NCBI GenBank assembly: GCA_030533445.1
Contig: CM060066.1
Location: 35,224,235 to 35,288,234, forward strand
Origin: Cyprinodon diabolis
Lineage: Eukaryota; Chordata; Actinopteri; Cyprinodontiformes; Cyprinodontidae
Direction of reading: 5' to 3'
Length of the DNA: 64,000 bases
In this document: positions 56,899 to 64,000 of the stretch, one piece after another
How positions within the stretch are numbered: the stretch's first letter is position 1
Layout of the letters: each line of letters starts with the position of its first letter
Made by a program: the position numbers and the translations under genes
The notes under the pieces: generated by a model
Databases searched by the model: none
What the model was told of the DNA's origin: nothing
The model's input: only the letters and a program-made list of their open reading frames with translations

Positions 56899-58375
56899 GA
56901 ACATGAGGATTAGCTTTAAAACTAACATCTTTGATATATATCATTCATCATTCATATATCATCATTATATGTCAGTATCCTGTTTCACTTCAGTAATTTG
57001 TCCTACCTGGCATGACCTCCTCCACCAGAATGGGGATCTGGGTGGAAAGTGTGAGGCCATGGGAATTGAGGTCCAGGTCCTTTTGAATCTGAATGTTGAA
57101 TCGGAACGGGTAATTTCTCTGATCGGAGCCACTGGACTCCCCTGTTTTCCCATCCACAGCAACACGATCCCTGCAAAGCATCAGAATGACATTTTACAAA
57201 AATAATGCTATGGTGCTTTCATAACTAATAAGACAAGTAGAAGGGTTTAAGATATATATTCAAATTAATTTAGAGATTTCTGCATGTTTGTGTTGCTGAA
57301 ATTAAAGAGCATAAAGGAGGCTTTAAGCTGTGCAGGTTACATGTGCCATGAATACTGTTACACTCTAATACCAATACAGATGCCTACTTCTAATTTCAGA
57401 TTCATAATCATTCAGATTCATAATTCATAATCACAGTGATTATCTATGGAGATTTTTAACTTATTAGACCAGAAGAAAGTTATAGATATAGTGGAGGATT
57501 TTAGCAAATTATTAAAAAGACCTGCCCTCTCAACTTTGAAAAAACAAAACAAAAACAAATGCACAACCGTTTCCCCACTCCTGAGAGGGAACGCCTATTA
57601 AATGCATGCAAGAGCATGCGCATGCCCATTTCTCCTTGTGTACGTTCTGTTTAAAAGTTGCTCTTTGCATCGCTCATACAAACTTACTTTCAAAAAAGTT
57701 TTGCATTTTTCCACTATGTCAGACACACCACCGTTAAGTTAAAAAAGGGGACGAGCACGTAGGGTGGCCTTATGTAAACATATCTCCAGAATGATTGAGA
57801 ATTACGGGGGGACTACGTATTTTGATGATCCACCTGGAAAAACAACATCCTCCAATGTACCTTTAAGTTCGGGGTCCAAGAAGGTAGCTCTAATGGTTCA
57901 ATTTTCCTTTTCTCATTTCATAACAAATTATAGCATTATCTTTAACTTTTATAGTAGATTGAGATTAACTGTGTTCACTTGAAATTATTTTAATGACATC
58001 GTTTGCAACGATAATCCAAACCTGACTTCTATGACATCCCTGACCTGAAGACAACAGCACATCTGTTTTCTCTCTTTATTGTGTCAGAATTACTCTCAGC
58101 TATCAGCAGATGGCGGTTCTGAAACATCAGTAGTTCTGATGTTTTTCAAGGACACCACTGACTAAGTGATCCTTCTTTCTGTTAAACAGGCCACTTCCCA
58201 TATCAACATCTGATAACCCGGAATTAAATCTCAATGAGGACAAGACAGAGACTCACCTGCTCAGAGAGAGAGACCTGCTGCCCAAATCCCTGGATCGTCT
58301 CAGCCATCGTCCCACAACCTGTTCCACTCGGCTAGTCCTACGGGACGGGGAGCGACTCCTGTCCTGGGATTCCAT
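27047..58375 (-). CDS. frmpd1: FERM and PDZ domain-containing protein 1 (frmpd1), 14 coding exons, complete
   Basis: FRMPD1 is a membrane-associated scaffold that in mammals binds the G-protein modulators GPSM1/GPSM2. Coding exons: 58257-58375, 57007-57170, 49935-50037, 49773-49818, 47573-47677, 44532-44627, 44263-44388, 44064-44183, 42787-42923, 36333-36552, 36003-36179, 33783-33924, 31806-33053, 27047-30429. They sum to 6186 nt with every phase matching: 2061 residues plus stop. Order: basic segment [14 protein letters not shown] (17-30), PDZ (about 62-144), FERM (about 180-518), long disordered Ser/Pro/acid-rich tail with [19 protein letters not shown] near its first third, and a conserved helical C-terminus. 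The ATG is preceded directly by in-frame TAA. The N-terminal RWLRRSRD and the WGIENF and [11 protein letters not shown] segments favour FRMPD1 over FRMPD3/4. The tail is longer than the human protein (about 1.6k residues). Whether this is the fish a or b copy is not decidable here. Confidence 0.93.
30430..31805. other. frmpd1 intron 13, no internal gene
   Basis: AT-rich intron between the two large tail exons. No transposon ends or coding motifs were recognised. Confidence 0.5.
31806..33053 (-). CDS. frmpd1: frmpd1 coding exon 13 (disordered tail, 1248 nt)
   Basis: Residues 519-935. Ser-, Asp- and Glu-rich low-complexity sequence. Ends with the family motif [19 protein letters not shown], then [14 protein letters not shown]. 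The donor is GTGACT. Confidence 0.93.
33176..33240 (-). repeat. L2-type 3' tail fragment
   Basis: CAATTCAATTTAGTTTATTT, then ACAATACATGTCACCTCGAGG. This is a diverged copy of the tail at 37741-37810 and lies in an frmpd1 intron. Confidence 0.6.
33783..33924 (-). CDS. frmpd1: frmpd1 coding exon 12 (end of FERM)
   Basis: Residues 472-519: [20 protein letters not shown] closes the F3 lobe, then [16 protein letters not shown] leads to the tail. Confidence 0.92.
34655..34765. repeat. Short dispersed repeat (CTTTATTGTCCC type)
   Basis: CCCTTTATTGTCCCAAAATG, then CTGCATTTGACCCATCC. A related stretch occurs at 52510-52605. Its origin is probably a retrotransposon 3' end, but this is not shown here. 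Confidence 0.5.
35030..35620. mobile_element. Possible LTR-retrotransposon remnant
   Basis: A stretch ending TTGAGTCTTCTTTGGTTGCC TCTGACA at about 35310 resembles the U5 end of fish gypsy LTRs, followed by a possible primer-site region. No coding motif, partner LTR or target duplication was found, so this stays tentative. Confidence 0.3.
36003..36179 (-). CDS. frmpd1: frmpd1 coding exon 11 (FERM F3)
   Basis: Residues 413-471, 59 codons: [20 protein letters not shown] through [14 protein letters not shown]-like F3 lobe strands. Confidence 0.94.
36333..36552 (-). CDS. frmpd1: frmpd1 coding exon 10 (FERM F2-F3)
   Basis: Residues 339-412. Begins [20 protein letters not shown] and ends [14 protein letters not shown]. 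The frame overlapping the 5' acceptor on the same strand was rejected because phase 2 is required. Confidence 0.94.
36740..37140 (+). mobile_element. Decayed Tc1-like transposon, N-terminal transposase part
   Basis: Pieces match the N-terminal region of Tc1-like elements: GAAGGCCTCAAAGG...ATGAAGACTGAAGAACAGGT at 36746-36825, GGCCGTCAAAC near 36923, and a stretch reading [14 protein letters not shown] at about 37048-37090. It is heavily mutated with several indels. Located in frmpd1 intron 9. Confidence 0.55.
38475..39881 (-). CDS. LINE ORF2 C-terminal part: reverse transcriptase
   Basis: A 468-codon frame with a full set of RT motifs: [61 protein letters not shown] and [10 protein letters not shown] (catalytic aspartates intact). 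Then come the thumb and a C-terminal region ending [17 protein letters not shown]. It is in another frame than the preceding part, so a single frameshift separates it from the endonuclease. It is far better preserved than the relic at 54479-55160. Confidence 0.88.
   Translation of the reverse strand: MYLKLLRVAVIKPLLKKPSLDPDDLVNYRPISNLPFLSKILEKVVAKQVCDHLHHNELFEEFQSGFRAHHSTETALVKVTNDILMASDNGLVSVLVLLDLSAAFDTVDHNILLERLEYVVGIKGTALDWFKSYLSDRIQFVYVNDRSSTRSKVTCGVPQGSVLGPILFTLYMLPIGRVIRQHGINFHCYADDTQLYLSINPDEANPLHRLQACLEDIKTWMTLNFLLLNADKTEVIVFGPESLKKKLISQSLHLDGIKLISDNKVKNLGVIFDQDLSFKSQIKEVSRISFFHLRNIAKIRNLLSRGDAEKLVHAFVTSRLDYCNSLLSGSPQTVVKSLQLIQNAAARVLMKIKKRDHISPILASLHWLPVKSRIEFKILLLTYKALNGQAPSYIRDLIVPYVPNRALRSQSAGLLVVPRISKSRMGGRSFSYQAPLLWNQLPVLVREADTLSTFKTRLKTFLFDKAYS
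39847..41538 (-). CDS. LINE ORF2 N-terminal part: endonuclease and connector
   Basis: A 563-codon frame. Endonuclease blocks: [50 protein letters not shown] and [10 protein letters not shown]. It ends at [12 protein letters not shown], just before the reverse-transcriptase entry. The frame is then lost by a small indel at about 39850-39880. Functionally this half would nick target DNA. Confidence 0.88.
   Translation of the reverse strand: MQTRKQSCSLTHISAASLLLPTLYSIQTVSCPRPKSNKLAKIPKGVNHDNLIKIKITPIGEKVTTIKCGLFNIRSLSSKSLLVNDLICDNHIDLFCLTETWLQQEDYVSINEATPSSYLNFHIPRSSGRGGGVATIFQSDLLITPKTVNTYNSFEHLTLNFPHPNFKARKPLLFVTLYRPPGPYSEFLDEFSEFLSDLVLNTDRVIIVGDFNIHADIEGDSLRAAFNAILDTIGFVQNVNSPTHSHLHTLDLVLTYGIECEEITVFPHNPVLSDHFLITFRITLTEFSSPKRRFNFSRSLSDGAVINFKESASLSLSSVSLSSAAECKSIAYSPSQVDDFVDGVASSLRTALDNAAPLKMKTVENRKLAPWFNAELRTLKQNARQLERKYRSTGLRESFLVWKNGLLLYKRTLCKARAAYFSSLIEENKNNPRFLFNTVAKLTQSHSSVEPSIPPALSSNDFMGFFINKIDLIKNKIISTPLSAIVPEVVMESEPGLDCFDPVELSELAKLLSSSKPSTCMLDPVPTRLFKEVFPLISSSILDVINLSLLQGYVPKAFKGCCN
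41694..42097 (+). mobile_element. Solo LTR, 404 bp, with perfect 5-bp target duplication, inserted in the LINE
   Basis: Runs TGTCATGCTCCAGG ... TATCATGACA with AATAAA at about 42027. TGCAC flanks it at 41689-41693 and 42098-42102. It contains a (CT)n tract at 41715-41761. It differs from the TGTTGGGATC family except for its similar ATCATGACA end. Confidence 0.9.
41715..41761. repeat. (CT)n microsatellite inside the solo LTR
   Basis: About 23 CT units with one CC interruption. Open frames across it on both strands are artefacts of the repeat. Confidence 0.95.
42178..42240 (+). repeat. Short dispersed repeat tail
   Basis: AATCAGAATCAGAAATACTT, then TAATAATCCCAAAGAGAAAT. This is a common fish repeat end type; a weaker relative lies at 1650-1680. 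Confidence 0.5.
42787..42923 (-). CDS. frmpd1: frmpd1 coding exon 9 (FERM F2)
   Basis: Residues 294-339: [20 protein letters not shown] and [11 protein letters not shown] 6.2-kb intron follows, most of it the nested transposon block. Confidence 0.94.
43125..43499. mobile_element. hAT-type MITE, 375 bp, with perfect 8-bp target duplication
   Basis: The ends TAGGGTGCAACTAACG and CGTTTTAACCCTT are imperfect inverted repeats. GTAGCAAT is repeated at 43117-43124 and 43500-43507. The interior is AT-rich and non-coding. It lies in an frmpd1 intron. Confidence 0.88.
44064..44183 (-). CDS. frmpd1: frmpd1 coding exon 8 (FERM F2 start)
   Basis: Residues 254-293. [20 protein letters not shown] followed by [12 protein letters not shown] is the start of the helical F2 lobe. 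Confidence 0.95.
44263..44388 (-). CDS. frmpd1: frmpd1 coding exon 7 (FERM F1)
   Basis: Residues 212-253: [20 protein letters not shown] and [13 protein letters not shown], the rest of the F1 lobe. Confidence 0.95.
44532..44627 (-). CDS. frmpd1: frmpd1 coding exon 6 (FERM F1 start)
   Basis: Residues 180-211: [20 protein letters not shown] and [11 protein letters not shown], the opening of the ubiquitin-like F1 lobe. Confidence 0.95.
44690..45040 (-). mobile_element. Decayed Tc1-like remnant
   Basis: The minus strand at about 45005-45040 reads [11 protein letters not shown], the Tc1 transposase core motif. The surrounding sequence has no intact frame. It lies in the frmpd1 intron between exons 5 and 6. 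Confidence 0.4.
45820..46135 (+). mobile_element. LINE 3'-end fragment
   Basis: [20 protein letters not shown] followed by LNC and a stop is the usual C-terminal end of a fish LINE ORF2. A short UTR ends in CATGTCATGACATAATAAA. The 5' part is missing. Confidence 0.6.
47573..47677 (-). CDS. frmpd1: frmpd1 coding exon 5 (PDZ-FERM linker)
   Basis: Residues 145-179, exactly 35 codons. Contains [21 protein letters not shown], the linker shared by FRMPD1/3/4. Confidence 0.94.
48445..49135. mobile_element. Possible hAT-like relic
   Basis: The left part (TAGGGATGTAAATAAACAAT) and right part (ATTAATCCCATTAATCAGTA) resemble the ends of the hAT MITE at 43125-43499, but they are diverged and no target duplication was found. 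The 96-codon minus-strand frame inside has no recognisable domain. Confidence 0.35.
49175..49252. repeat. (GGAA)n microsatellite
   Basis: About 19 uninterrupted GAAG/GGAA units in an frmpd1 intron. Confidence 0.97.
49773..49818 (-). CDS. frmpd1: frmpd1 coding exon 4 (PDZ last strand)
   Basis: A 46-nt exon completing the PDZ domain: [15 protein letters not shown] (residues 130-144). Acceptor GTTTCAG, donor GTAAGT. Confidence 0.9.
49935..50037 (-). CDS. frmpd1: frmpd1 coding exon 3 (second half of PDZ)
   Basis: Residues 95-129, [19 protein letters not shown] and onward. This is the standard PDZ sequence between strand C and helix B, ending in PEQAAEII plus a split arginine codon. Confidence 0.95.
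50530..51910 (+). mobile_element. Non-LTR retrotransposon fragment (RT to 3' end), family distinct from the L2-like copies
   Basis: Reads [33 protein letters not shown], then after a frameshift near 50795 [16 protein letters not shown] and [10 protein letters not shown]. Further pieces run to 51640 in other frames ([15 protein letters not shown]). The 3' end is TTGGCCAGGTCTCCCTCGAA...TAAAATAAAATAA. It is 5' truncated and broken, inside frmpd1 intron 2. Confidence 0.8.
51911..52000 (+). repeat. L2-type 3' tail fragment
   Basis: GTCTCTGTAAAGTGCCTTGA, then CTCTATAAATAAACTGACTG with AATTGAATTAA. It directly follows the LINE fragment but belongs to the other tail family (that of 37741-37800). Confidence 0.7.
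52510..52605. repeat. Short dispersed repeat relic
   Basis: ATTGTCGTTACAATGTGGAA, then CTCTGCATTTAATCCATCCC. Resembles the repeat at 34655-34765. Confidence 0.45.
53715..53930 (+). repeat. SINE-like dispersed repeat, 3' part
   Basis: Matches the 3' half of the repeat at 8306-8600 (CTTCTCTAAATTCTCCTTAG; GTCCAGGGTGTACCCC). It extends to the family's end, GGAGATAGGCACTAGCACCC through AGAAAATGGATGGATGGATG. Confidence 0.65.
53964..54478 (+). mobile_element. LTR-like fragment, 3' end missing
   Basis: Begins TGTCATGATCTGACCTG, the usual head of fish gypsy LTRs, and consists of pyrimidine-rich non-coding DNA. It runs directly into the L2-like relic at 54479, so no 3' end or target duplication can be read. 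Confidence 0.5.
54479..55160 (+). pseudogene. L2-like LINE reverse-transcriptase relic
   Basis: Same family as 38475-39881, in opposite orientation. [20 protein letters not shown] and [19 protein letters not shown] are nearly identical between the two. Several frameshifts and stops follow (for example after HAFVTSMLN at about 54835). Both ends are truncated. Confidence 0.85.
55312..55384. repeat. (TA)n microsatellite
   Basis: About 36 TA units in an frmpd1 intron. The apparent IYIYIY protein across it is an artefact. Confidence 0.97.
56813..56899. repeat. (TA)n microsatellite
   Basis: About 40 TA units, with one TAC interruption near 56879. It lies about 100 bp from frmpd1 exon 2. Confidence 0.97.
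57007..57170 (-). CDS. frmpd1: frmpd1 coding exon 2 (first half of PDZ)
   Basis: Residues 40-95. Ends with the PDZ strands [20 protein letters not shown] through [10 protein letters not shown]. The conserved glycine codon at the end is split across the intron. A 6.97-kb intron follows. Confidence 0.92.
58257..58375 (-). CDS. frmpd1: frmpd1 coding exon 1
   Basis: Residues 1-40: [16 protein letters not shown], then [18 protein letters not shown] codon sits immediately 5' of the ATG, fixing the start. Phase 2 at the GTGAGT donor. Confidence 0.92.
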
Positions 58376-61300
58376 TTACCTGCACTTGGTTAAAATGTTT
58401 GTTATCATTATTATGTTCAATATAGAAATATAAAAAAAAAACGTTTTAGTGCAACAAATAAATGAGATTTAGAGCAAATAAAAGGTCTAAAATATTAGAC
58501 AAGAAGTAGAAAGAGTGCTTGTTTTTTCCCAAGAAAAGAGACACAATTTAAGACTGACACAGAAGACAAGATGAATCAGGTAAACAAAATACAGATGTTC
58601 TCTTTTCCAATGATAGCAACGCTGGTCCTAAATAAGGAAATGCATTCTGTTAAACAGAAATGTTCTGCTATGAGAGTAAACAAGCTTTGTGTCTGCAAAT
58701 GAGTACTGAAGAGAAGAGGGCTCCCTTTACTGAAGAGAAATTATAACACCTCTGATGCAAGAGACAAATAAATAAATACAATTAAATAAAGAAAAGCATA
58801 AAAATTGCATGAAAGCAAAAACAAAAAATTCACATCTCAAAAATGTTCTGAGACATTTGAGTTATTTAAGTTCTGGTTGCAAGATAATTGCATACAAAAA
58901 TATTCCCTCATATCTCAAACAAAGGGTACAACAGCAAGGAAAAATAGGTCCTTGTGTAACATTGTGTGCAAGATTTGCACTGCTTAAAATAGATATTCTA
59001 TTCAACAGTAAGATGTGCTAAAAAGACAGTATAAACAGCTTGAATTCTGTACAGTATAAACAGCTTTGAATATGTAACACTCCCCCAATCCAATCACAAA
59101 CTGTCCTTTCTTTACAAGTTCTAAAATAAACTTTCAATATGAAACACATGACATTTAGCACAATAACGTTACATATGTATTCAAGCTAAAACTCTGTTTT
59201 TTGTCTAATTTCTAGCTATGCATCAATTTCTAAGGTTCTAACAGAACCTGTCGATTAAAAACGAATCATAAAATATGCACCTCACTCTACTTTTGAAAAA
59301 CTGGAATTTGAGAGAACAATTTGACTCAATTATGTCATGAAAAACTGAATTAAATATAATTTTTCTTTTCTTTTGAGATAGCATTGTTTAGTGAGGATCA
59401 AAGACTAATTGGGACCTTTCTTATATTTCACATGGGCTGGAGCCAACAATGACATCAATTGTGGCATAATGTAGCCTGATGGTCTCTTAGCCTGATTTAT
59501 GAACCACCTGATCCAGACAATCAATAGAAATAGTTCATCATCTTAAATAATGAGGCACTCTCATTTAAACGAGTCCCTGTTGTGCAGCTGTGAGCAGGTG
59601 GTTGTCGCAGATGAAGATGTTGAAAGGCCATAGTGGTTGGTGGGACAGACATAATAGACCGGCTCAGTCTCTACAGGGTTTGGTTAATGGACCACTTAGG
59701 ACCTAGGCAACTTTTTAGATAATGACGTGTCAGCTTGCAAAACAATACACGGGTATTGAAGCTTCAGATGGTACAGACCATCCCTTGGGAAGACTGACCA
59801 ACTGTGGGCACAGAGTGGCTCTTTGCAACTTTTTGATTAGAGTGAAACTTAGGATAAAGTGGTTATTACACCTCAAATAAGGTCTGTTGTGGTGTAAATT
59901 CTTACTATTTACACAGTTCTTAAAATTGTTTGTGTATATTCTGAAAATCTCACATCGGTCAATATTAATTAATGTTACTTAGATCAGACCTAACAACATA
60001 ACACCAATGCACAGAATACATGATAAAAAAAAAATGCTATTTCAGTGCTATTGCACTGGAATTCAGCTATTAAAGCTATAGGGATCATTGTAGTTTTTCC
60101 TCTTGTAATTGTGACTGGATGGTTAGTTTAGGGTTTATTACTCTGAATTAAATAATATTTTAGTCCTTGGGTAGACAAACATTAACAGGTTTAATGGGAA
60201 GATAACTGACAAAGAAATCATTGGATAGAAGAATAAACATATCAATGATGGAATGAATGAGAGGGAGCAGCCATAATACTGCACTGAGAAACAGTAACAG
60301 AATCGATTAAATGAATGAGGGAATGATCTCAGCAAGTCTGATGTGTCCTGCAGTGAGCAGCTGCAGGTAGGGATCTCCCTCCAAACAGACGCTACCAATT
60401 ACGGACATTAGCACCATCCATTAGAGTGAGAAAACTGCTTACAGGAGAAAAGAAAAGTAAAGCAGAATGAATAGAAAACAAGTGGGAAAACACAGCAGCC
60501 TAAGGGAGGGGATGACAGACTACAAGTGTGAGAAAAGTTGAGAAAAGCATGTTGAGTGACACATCCAGACAGCAATGTCTCTTGGGGGATCTTTGGTTAT
60601 AAGCACATTATCCATCCATCTGCTAGTGCATAACACAGTCCTGATCCTCTCTGCCTTTCCTTTCCTCCTATCAGTGCCTTAAAACCTTTTTGAACCCATC
60701 TCTTTCTTAATATTCAATTTTTCTGATCTCCCTGTAGCTACTTCTCATGTTGCATAAACACAATGCAAAGGGATGATTATGTTAAGATCACAATATTCCC
60801 TGTGGATTAGTACTGAGGGGAAAGCTGCCACTCTCACAGATGCAATTTTGTTAATTATAGTTTTCCTCTTAGGTTATTTTCTACCAAAATCCGACATCTG
60901 CACCTTTAGCAACTAAATATTGGGACAAAGTTATTTTTTCACAGCCAGCCCTTTCTAATGTTAAGCTTGCTTCCTTCGAGACTGGCTTTGATTGATAATA
61001 CTGATGAAGTCCAAGCCCAGCAAATCAAATAAGTCTAAACAGCATTGCAGTTTGTGTTCTGCAACCACAGCATTCACCATCAGAGAGGAAATGTCAGCTT
61101 ATTTTCTAAACAGGTGTAATATTAGTTTGGAGGAAACTTTACACTTAACACCTGACAGTTTAGAAGGGCTTTTGCAGAGTCTGAGAGTAAATGTAAAATA
61201 ATTACTTTATGGAAAATATGCATTGATTTTGTACAAGCGTTCCATTCTGGAGCAATGGAGTTCAAAGGAAAAGCCCCTATTTTTGAGCCTGTGCTGTTTT

Positions 61301-61955
61301 ACATTATATATTTTTTAAGAAACACAACTGATCTTCTTGTATGCAGAGAAACATTTTTGCTTTTTGTTGTTGTTAATACCTGCTACAATTTTCATAATTT
61401 CACACCAAATAAATACAAGTGTTGGACTAAATTTTACAATTTTTACTACAACAACATGAAAAGTCTGACTGAGAGAGAATCTGGTAAATATCAAACCAAT
61501 TGGCTTCAAAGTTAAAAGTTGATTCCTCTTTCATTTTGTTTCTAATAATGTGTGATATAAATTTGGCAACTAGGCTATAAATTGCAGCTCTTTCCTGTCA
61601 TCTCTCCACTGGCTGGCTAATGTTTCTTTCATGTGTCCCCGGCCCTGTTTCTATTAGATTACTGGTCATGTTCTAGGAATCAGATTTCTCACAAACTCTC
61701 TGGCTCTCAATACAAATGCTGACATTAAGCTTACAAAAACATCTAATCACTTAGTGAAGGGTATCATTAATAACATTATATATAATTTACATTTCTAAAT
61801 ATATTTATTGCTATGTAGTAAGTTGCTTTCATGTCAACATTTTAACTCATTTAGTATTCAAAGCTAAGACATTAGATTTGCACATCAGGCATTTGTACTC
61901 CTACTCATCTTCTTACTGTTATCTGGGACCTGGTTATCGGGCAGCTGTCTCAGCA
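58376..61955. other. 5' flank of frmpd1, no gene recognised
   Basis: Expected to hold the frmpd1 promoter and non-coding 5' exons. No TATA-box/initiator pair, CpG-rich stretch or RNA gene was evident. The small open frames lack domains. Confidence 0.4.
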
Positions 61956-61959
61956 GAGA

Positions 61960-62075
61960 CTCCCAGACTTCCCTCCACACACACACCCCTCCTTTAGCTG
62001 GTCTGGGAGAAGCCCGAAGCGTTTCAGGGCCAGCCCACAGATGTAGTCCCTCCAGCATGTCTTGGGCATATTAAG
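61960..62075. repeat. LINE-derived repeat fragment
   Basis: CTGGGAGAAGCCCGAAGCGT, then GCCAGCCCACAGATGTAGTC and CCTCCAGCATGTCTTGGG. This resembles a widespread fish LINE segment. Family not assigned. Confidence 0.5.
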
Positions 62076-62217
62076 AGTGTATTACTAGCTCTGCATTGAC
62101 ACGCGCACCACATCCACATCTTATCTCACAGTAACATCAGTTTTCTTTAAATGATAGTTTCATAGCTCTGTTCTTGGATGATTGTAATATTCCCCCTCTT
62201 ATTCAATTCAGTAACCC

Positions 62218-62219
<2 letters not shown>

Positions 62220-62303
<84 letters not shown>
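62220..62303. repeat. (TA)n microsatellite, left of the Tc1 element
   Basis: About 42 TA units. The Tc1 element was inserted into this array, which resumes at 63523. Confidence 0.97.
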
Positions 62304-62306
<3 letters not shown>

Positions 62307-63519
62307 TCACCGGCCACTTTGTTAGGTACACCTGCCCAACTGCACGTTAATACCTAATTTCTAAGCAGCCAATCGCATGGCGGCAACTTAGTGCATTTAG
62401 GCATGTAGACATGGTCAAGACAATCTCCTGCAGCTCAAACCGAGCATCAGTATGGGGAAGAAAGGTGATTTGAGTGACTTTGAACGTGGCATGATTGTTG
62501 GTGCCAGAAGTGCTGGTCTGAGTATTTCAGAAACTGTTGATCTACCGGGATTTTCACGCACAACCATCTCTAGGGCTTAGAGAATGGTCCGAAAAAGAAA
62601 AAAAATCCAGTGAGCGGCAGTTCTGTGGGCGGAAATGCCTTGTTGATGCCAGAGGTCAGAGGAGAATGGCCAGACTGGTTCGAGCTGATAGAAGGGCAAC
62701 AGTGACTCAAATAACCACTCGTTACAACCAAGGTGGGCAGAAGAGCATCTCTGAACGCACAGTATGTTGAACTTTGAGGCAGATGGGCTACAGCAGCAGA
62801 AGACCACACCGGGTGCCACTCCTTTCAGCTAAGAACAGGACACTGAGGCTACAATTTGCACAAGCTCATCGAAATTGGACAATAGAAGATTGGAAAAACG
62901 TTACCTGGTCTGATGAGTCTCGATTTCTGCTGCGACATTCGGATGGTAGGGTCAGAATTTGGCGTCTACAACATGAAAGCATGGATCCATCCTGCCTTGT
63001 ATCAACGGTTCAGGCTGGTGGTGGTCGTGTCATGGTGTGGGGAATATTTTCTTGGCGCTCTTTGGGCCCCTTGGTACCAATTGAGCATCGTTGCAACGCC
63101 ACAGCCTACCTGAGTATTGTTGCTGACCATGTCCATCCCTTTATGACCACAATGTACCCAACTTCTGATGGCTACTTTCAGCAGGATAATGCGCCATGTC
63201 ATAAAGCTGGAATCATCTCAGACTGGTTTCTTGAACACGACAATGAGTTCACTGTACTCAAATGGCCTCCACAGTCACCAGATCTCAATCCAATAGAGCA
63301 TCTTTGGGATGTGGTGGAACGGGAGATTCGCATCATGGATGTGCAGCCGACAAATCTGCGGCAACTGTGTGATGCCATCATGTCAATATGGATCAAACTC
63401 CCTGAGGAATGCTTCCAGCACCTTGTTGAATCTATGCCACGAAGAATTGAGGCAGTTCTGAAGGCAAAAGGGGGTCCAACCCGTTACTAGCATGGGGTAC
63501 CTAATAAAGTGGCCGGTGA

Positions 63520-63522
<3 letters not shown>
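62304..63522 (+). mobile_element. Tc1-family transposon, 1219 bp, near complete
   Basis: Terminal inverted repeats CACTCACCGGCCACTTTGTT (then AGGTAC) and the complement at 63497-63522 differ at one of 26 positions. TA flanks both ends as expected for Tc1/mariner. It carries a single transposase gene on the plus strand, broken near its N-terminus. Confidence 0.95.
62452..63490 (+). pseudogene. Tc1-like transposase, interrupted
   Basis: Transposases of this family bind the terminal repeats and move the element by cut and paste into TA. The ATG at 62452 opens MGKKGDLSDFERGMIVGARS, a helix-turn-helix DNA-binding start. A frameshift with TAG at 62578-62580 and an in-frame TGA at 62768-62770 interrupt the N-terminal half. 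The C-terminal 238 codons (62774-63490) are open and carry the DDE catalytic set: WSDESRF, QQDNAPCHKA and SPDLNPIEHLW, ending LKAKGGPTRY. Only a few lesions suggest a fairly recent insertion. Confidence 0.92.

Positions 63523-63554
<32 letters not shown>
63523..63554. repeat. (TA)n microsatellite, right of the Tc1 element
   Basis: About 16 TA units continuing the array at 62220-62303. Confidence 0.95.
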
Positions 63555-63556
<2 letters not shown>

Positions 63557-64000
63557 TGTAGGAGCACAATCTATAAGAAGCATCAAATGAGTCTCAGTTT
63601 TGTGAATTAGCTTTATTAATAGACTGTCACTAATAATTACAACAAATTTTGGCAAAATTGCAATATTACACAGCTTTTCCTTTCAATCCTAGGTTTCAAA
63701 GCCACTGCTTCCAGAAAGTTTTTCTCCTGATTTCCTTTCCCTGATTGGACAATAACCACGTAAACATGTAATGATGTTAAATAGTTTGAGATATAAACCA
63801 AGTGTTCCTGTTGGTTTGTGATTTACATTCACTTTTTTCTTTACTAAAGCATTTGTTATGCCAGGAATGTTTTATTTCATAACTAATACAAATGTTACAG
63901 TGTGGTAGCTGAGCCTGCTATACTGTACATCTGCTGCAGTAAAGAGTCATCTCAGGCAGAAAGGTTTTTTTTTTTTGTTGTTGTTTATTGCTGAGACAGG
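63555..64000. other. Right edge, no gene recognised
   Basis: AT-rich DNA without coding motifs or transposon ends. Confidence 0.4.

Overview
The window looks like nuclear DNA of a teleost fish, probably a spiny-rayed one. It is AT-rich, its genes are split into short exons with GT-AG introns, and it is packed with fish-type transposons: L2-like LINEs with an SGNH-type ORF1, Ty3/gypsy remains, hAT MITEs, Tc1 elements, partner-tail short repeats and long (TA)n arrays. No bacterial genes, operons, CRISPR arrays, rRNA or tRNA genes were found.

Two host genes are supported, both on the minus strand. (1) Positions 656-10907 hold 14 phase-consistent coding exons (482 codons) of a MATE-family multidrug/toxin extrusion transporter (slc47a-like). 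The extreme C-terminus is not resolved; a candidate last exon runs into a solo LTR at the left edge. (2) Positions 27047-58375 hold a complete frmpd1-type gene (FERM and PDZ domain-containing). Its 14 coding exons total 6186 nt with consistent phases, giving 2061 residues: a basic N-terminal patch, a PDZ domain, a FERM domain, then a very long disordered tail carried by two large exons.

The rest is intronic and intergenic DNA dominated by mobile elements. 1-2473: two plus-strand LTRs of one family. 12.3-17.8 kb: an 88-bp direct duplication, a short reverse-transcriptase fragment and a nearly full-length but broken L2-like LINE. 18.6-21.8 kb: a decayed Ty3/gypsy pol on the minus strand, itself interrupted by an LTR-like unit, a hAT MITE and a SINE tail. 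22.5-23.2 kb: a minus-strand solo LTR with a perfect 5-bp target duplication. 25.3-26.6 kb: two terminal-inverted-repeat elements. 37.56-42.38 kb, inside an frmpd1 intron: a three-level nest of a hAT element containing an L2-like LINE containing a solo LTR, with exact target duplications for the outermost and innermost. 43.1-43.5 kb: a hAT MITE. 50.5-51.9 and 54.5-55.2 kb: LINE fragments. 62.30-63.52 kb: a near-complete Tc1 transposon inserted in a (TA)n array.

The two genes have no evident functional link; they are neighbours in the same orientation. No convincing undescribed biological system was found. The most informative observations are the datable nested insertions, the possible LTR-derived 3' end of the transporter gene, and the variants of one LTR family.
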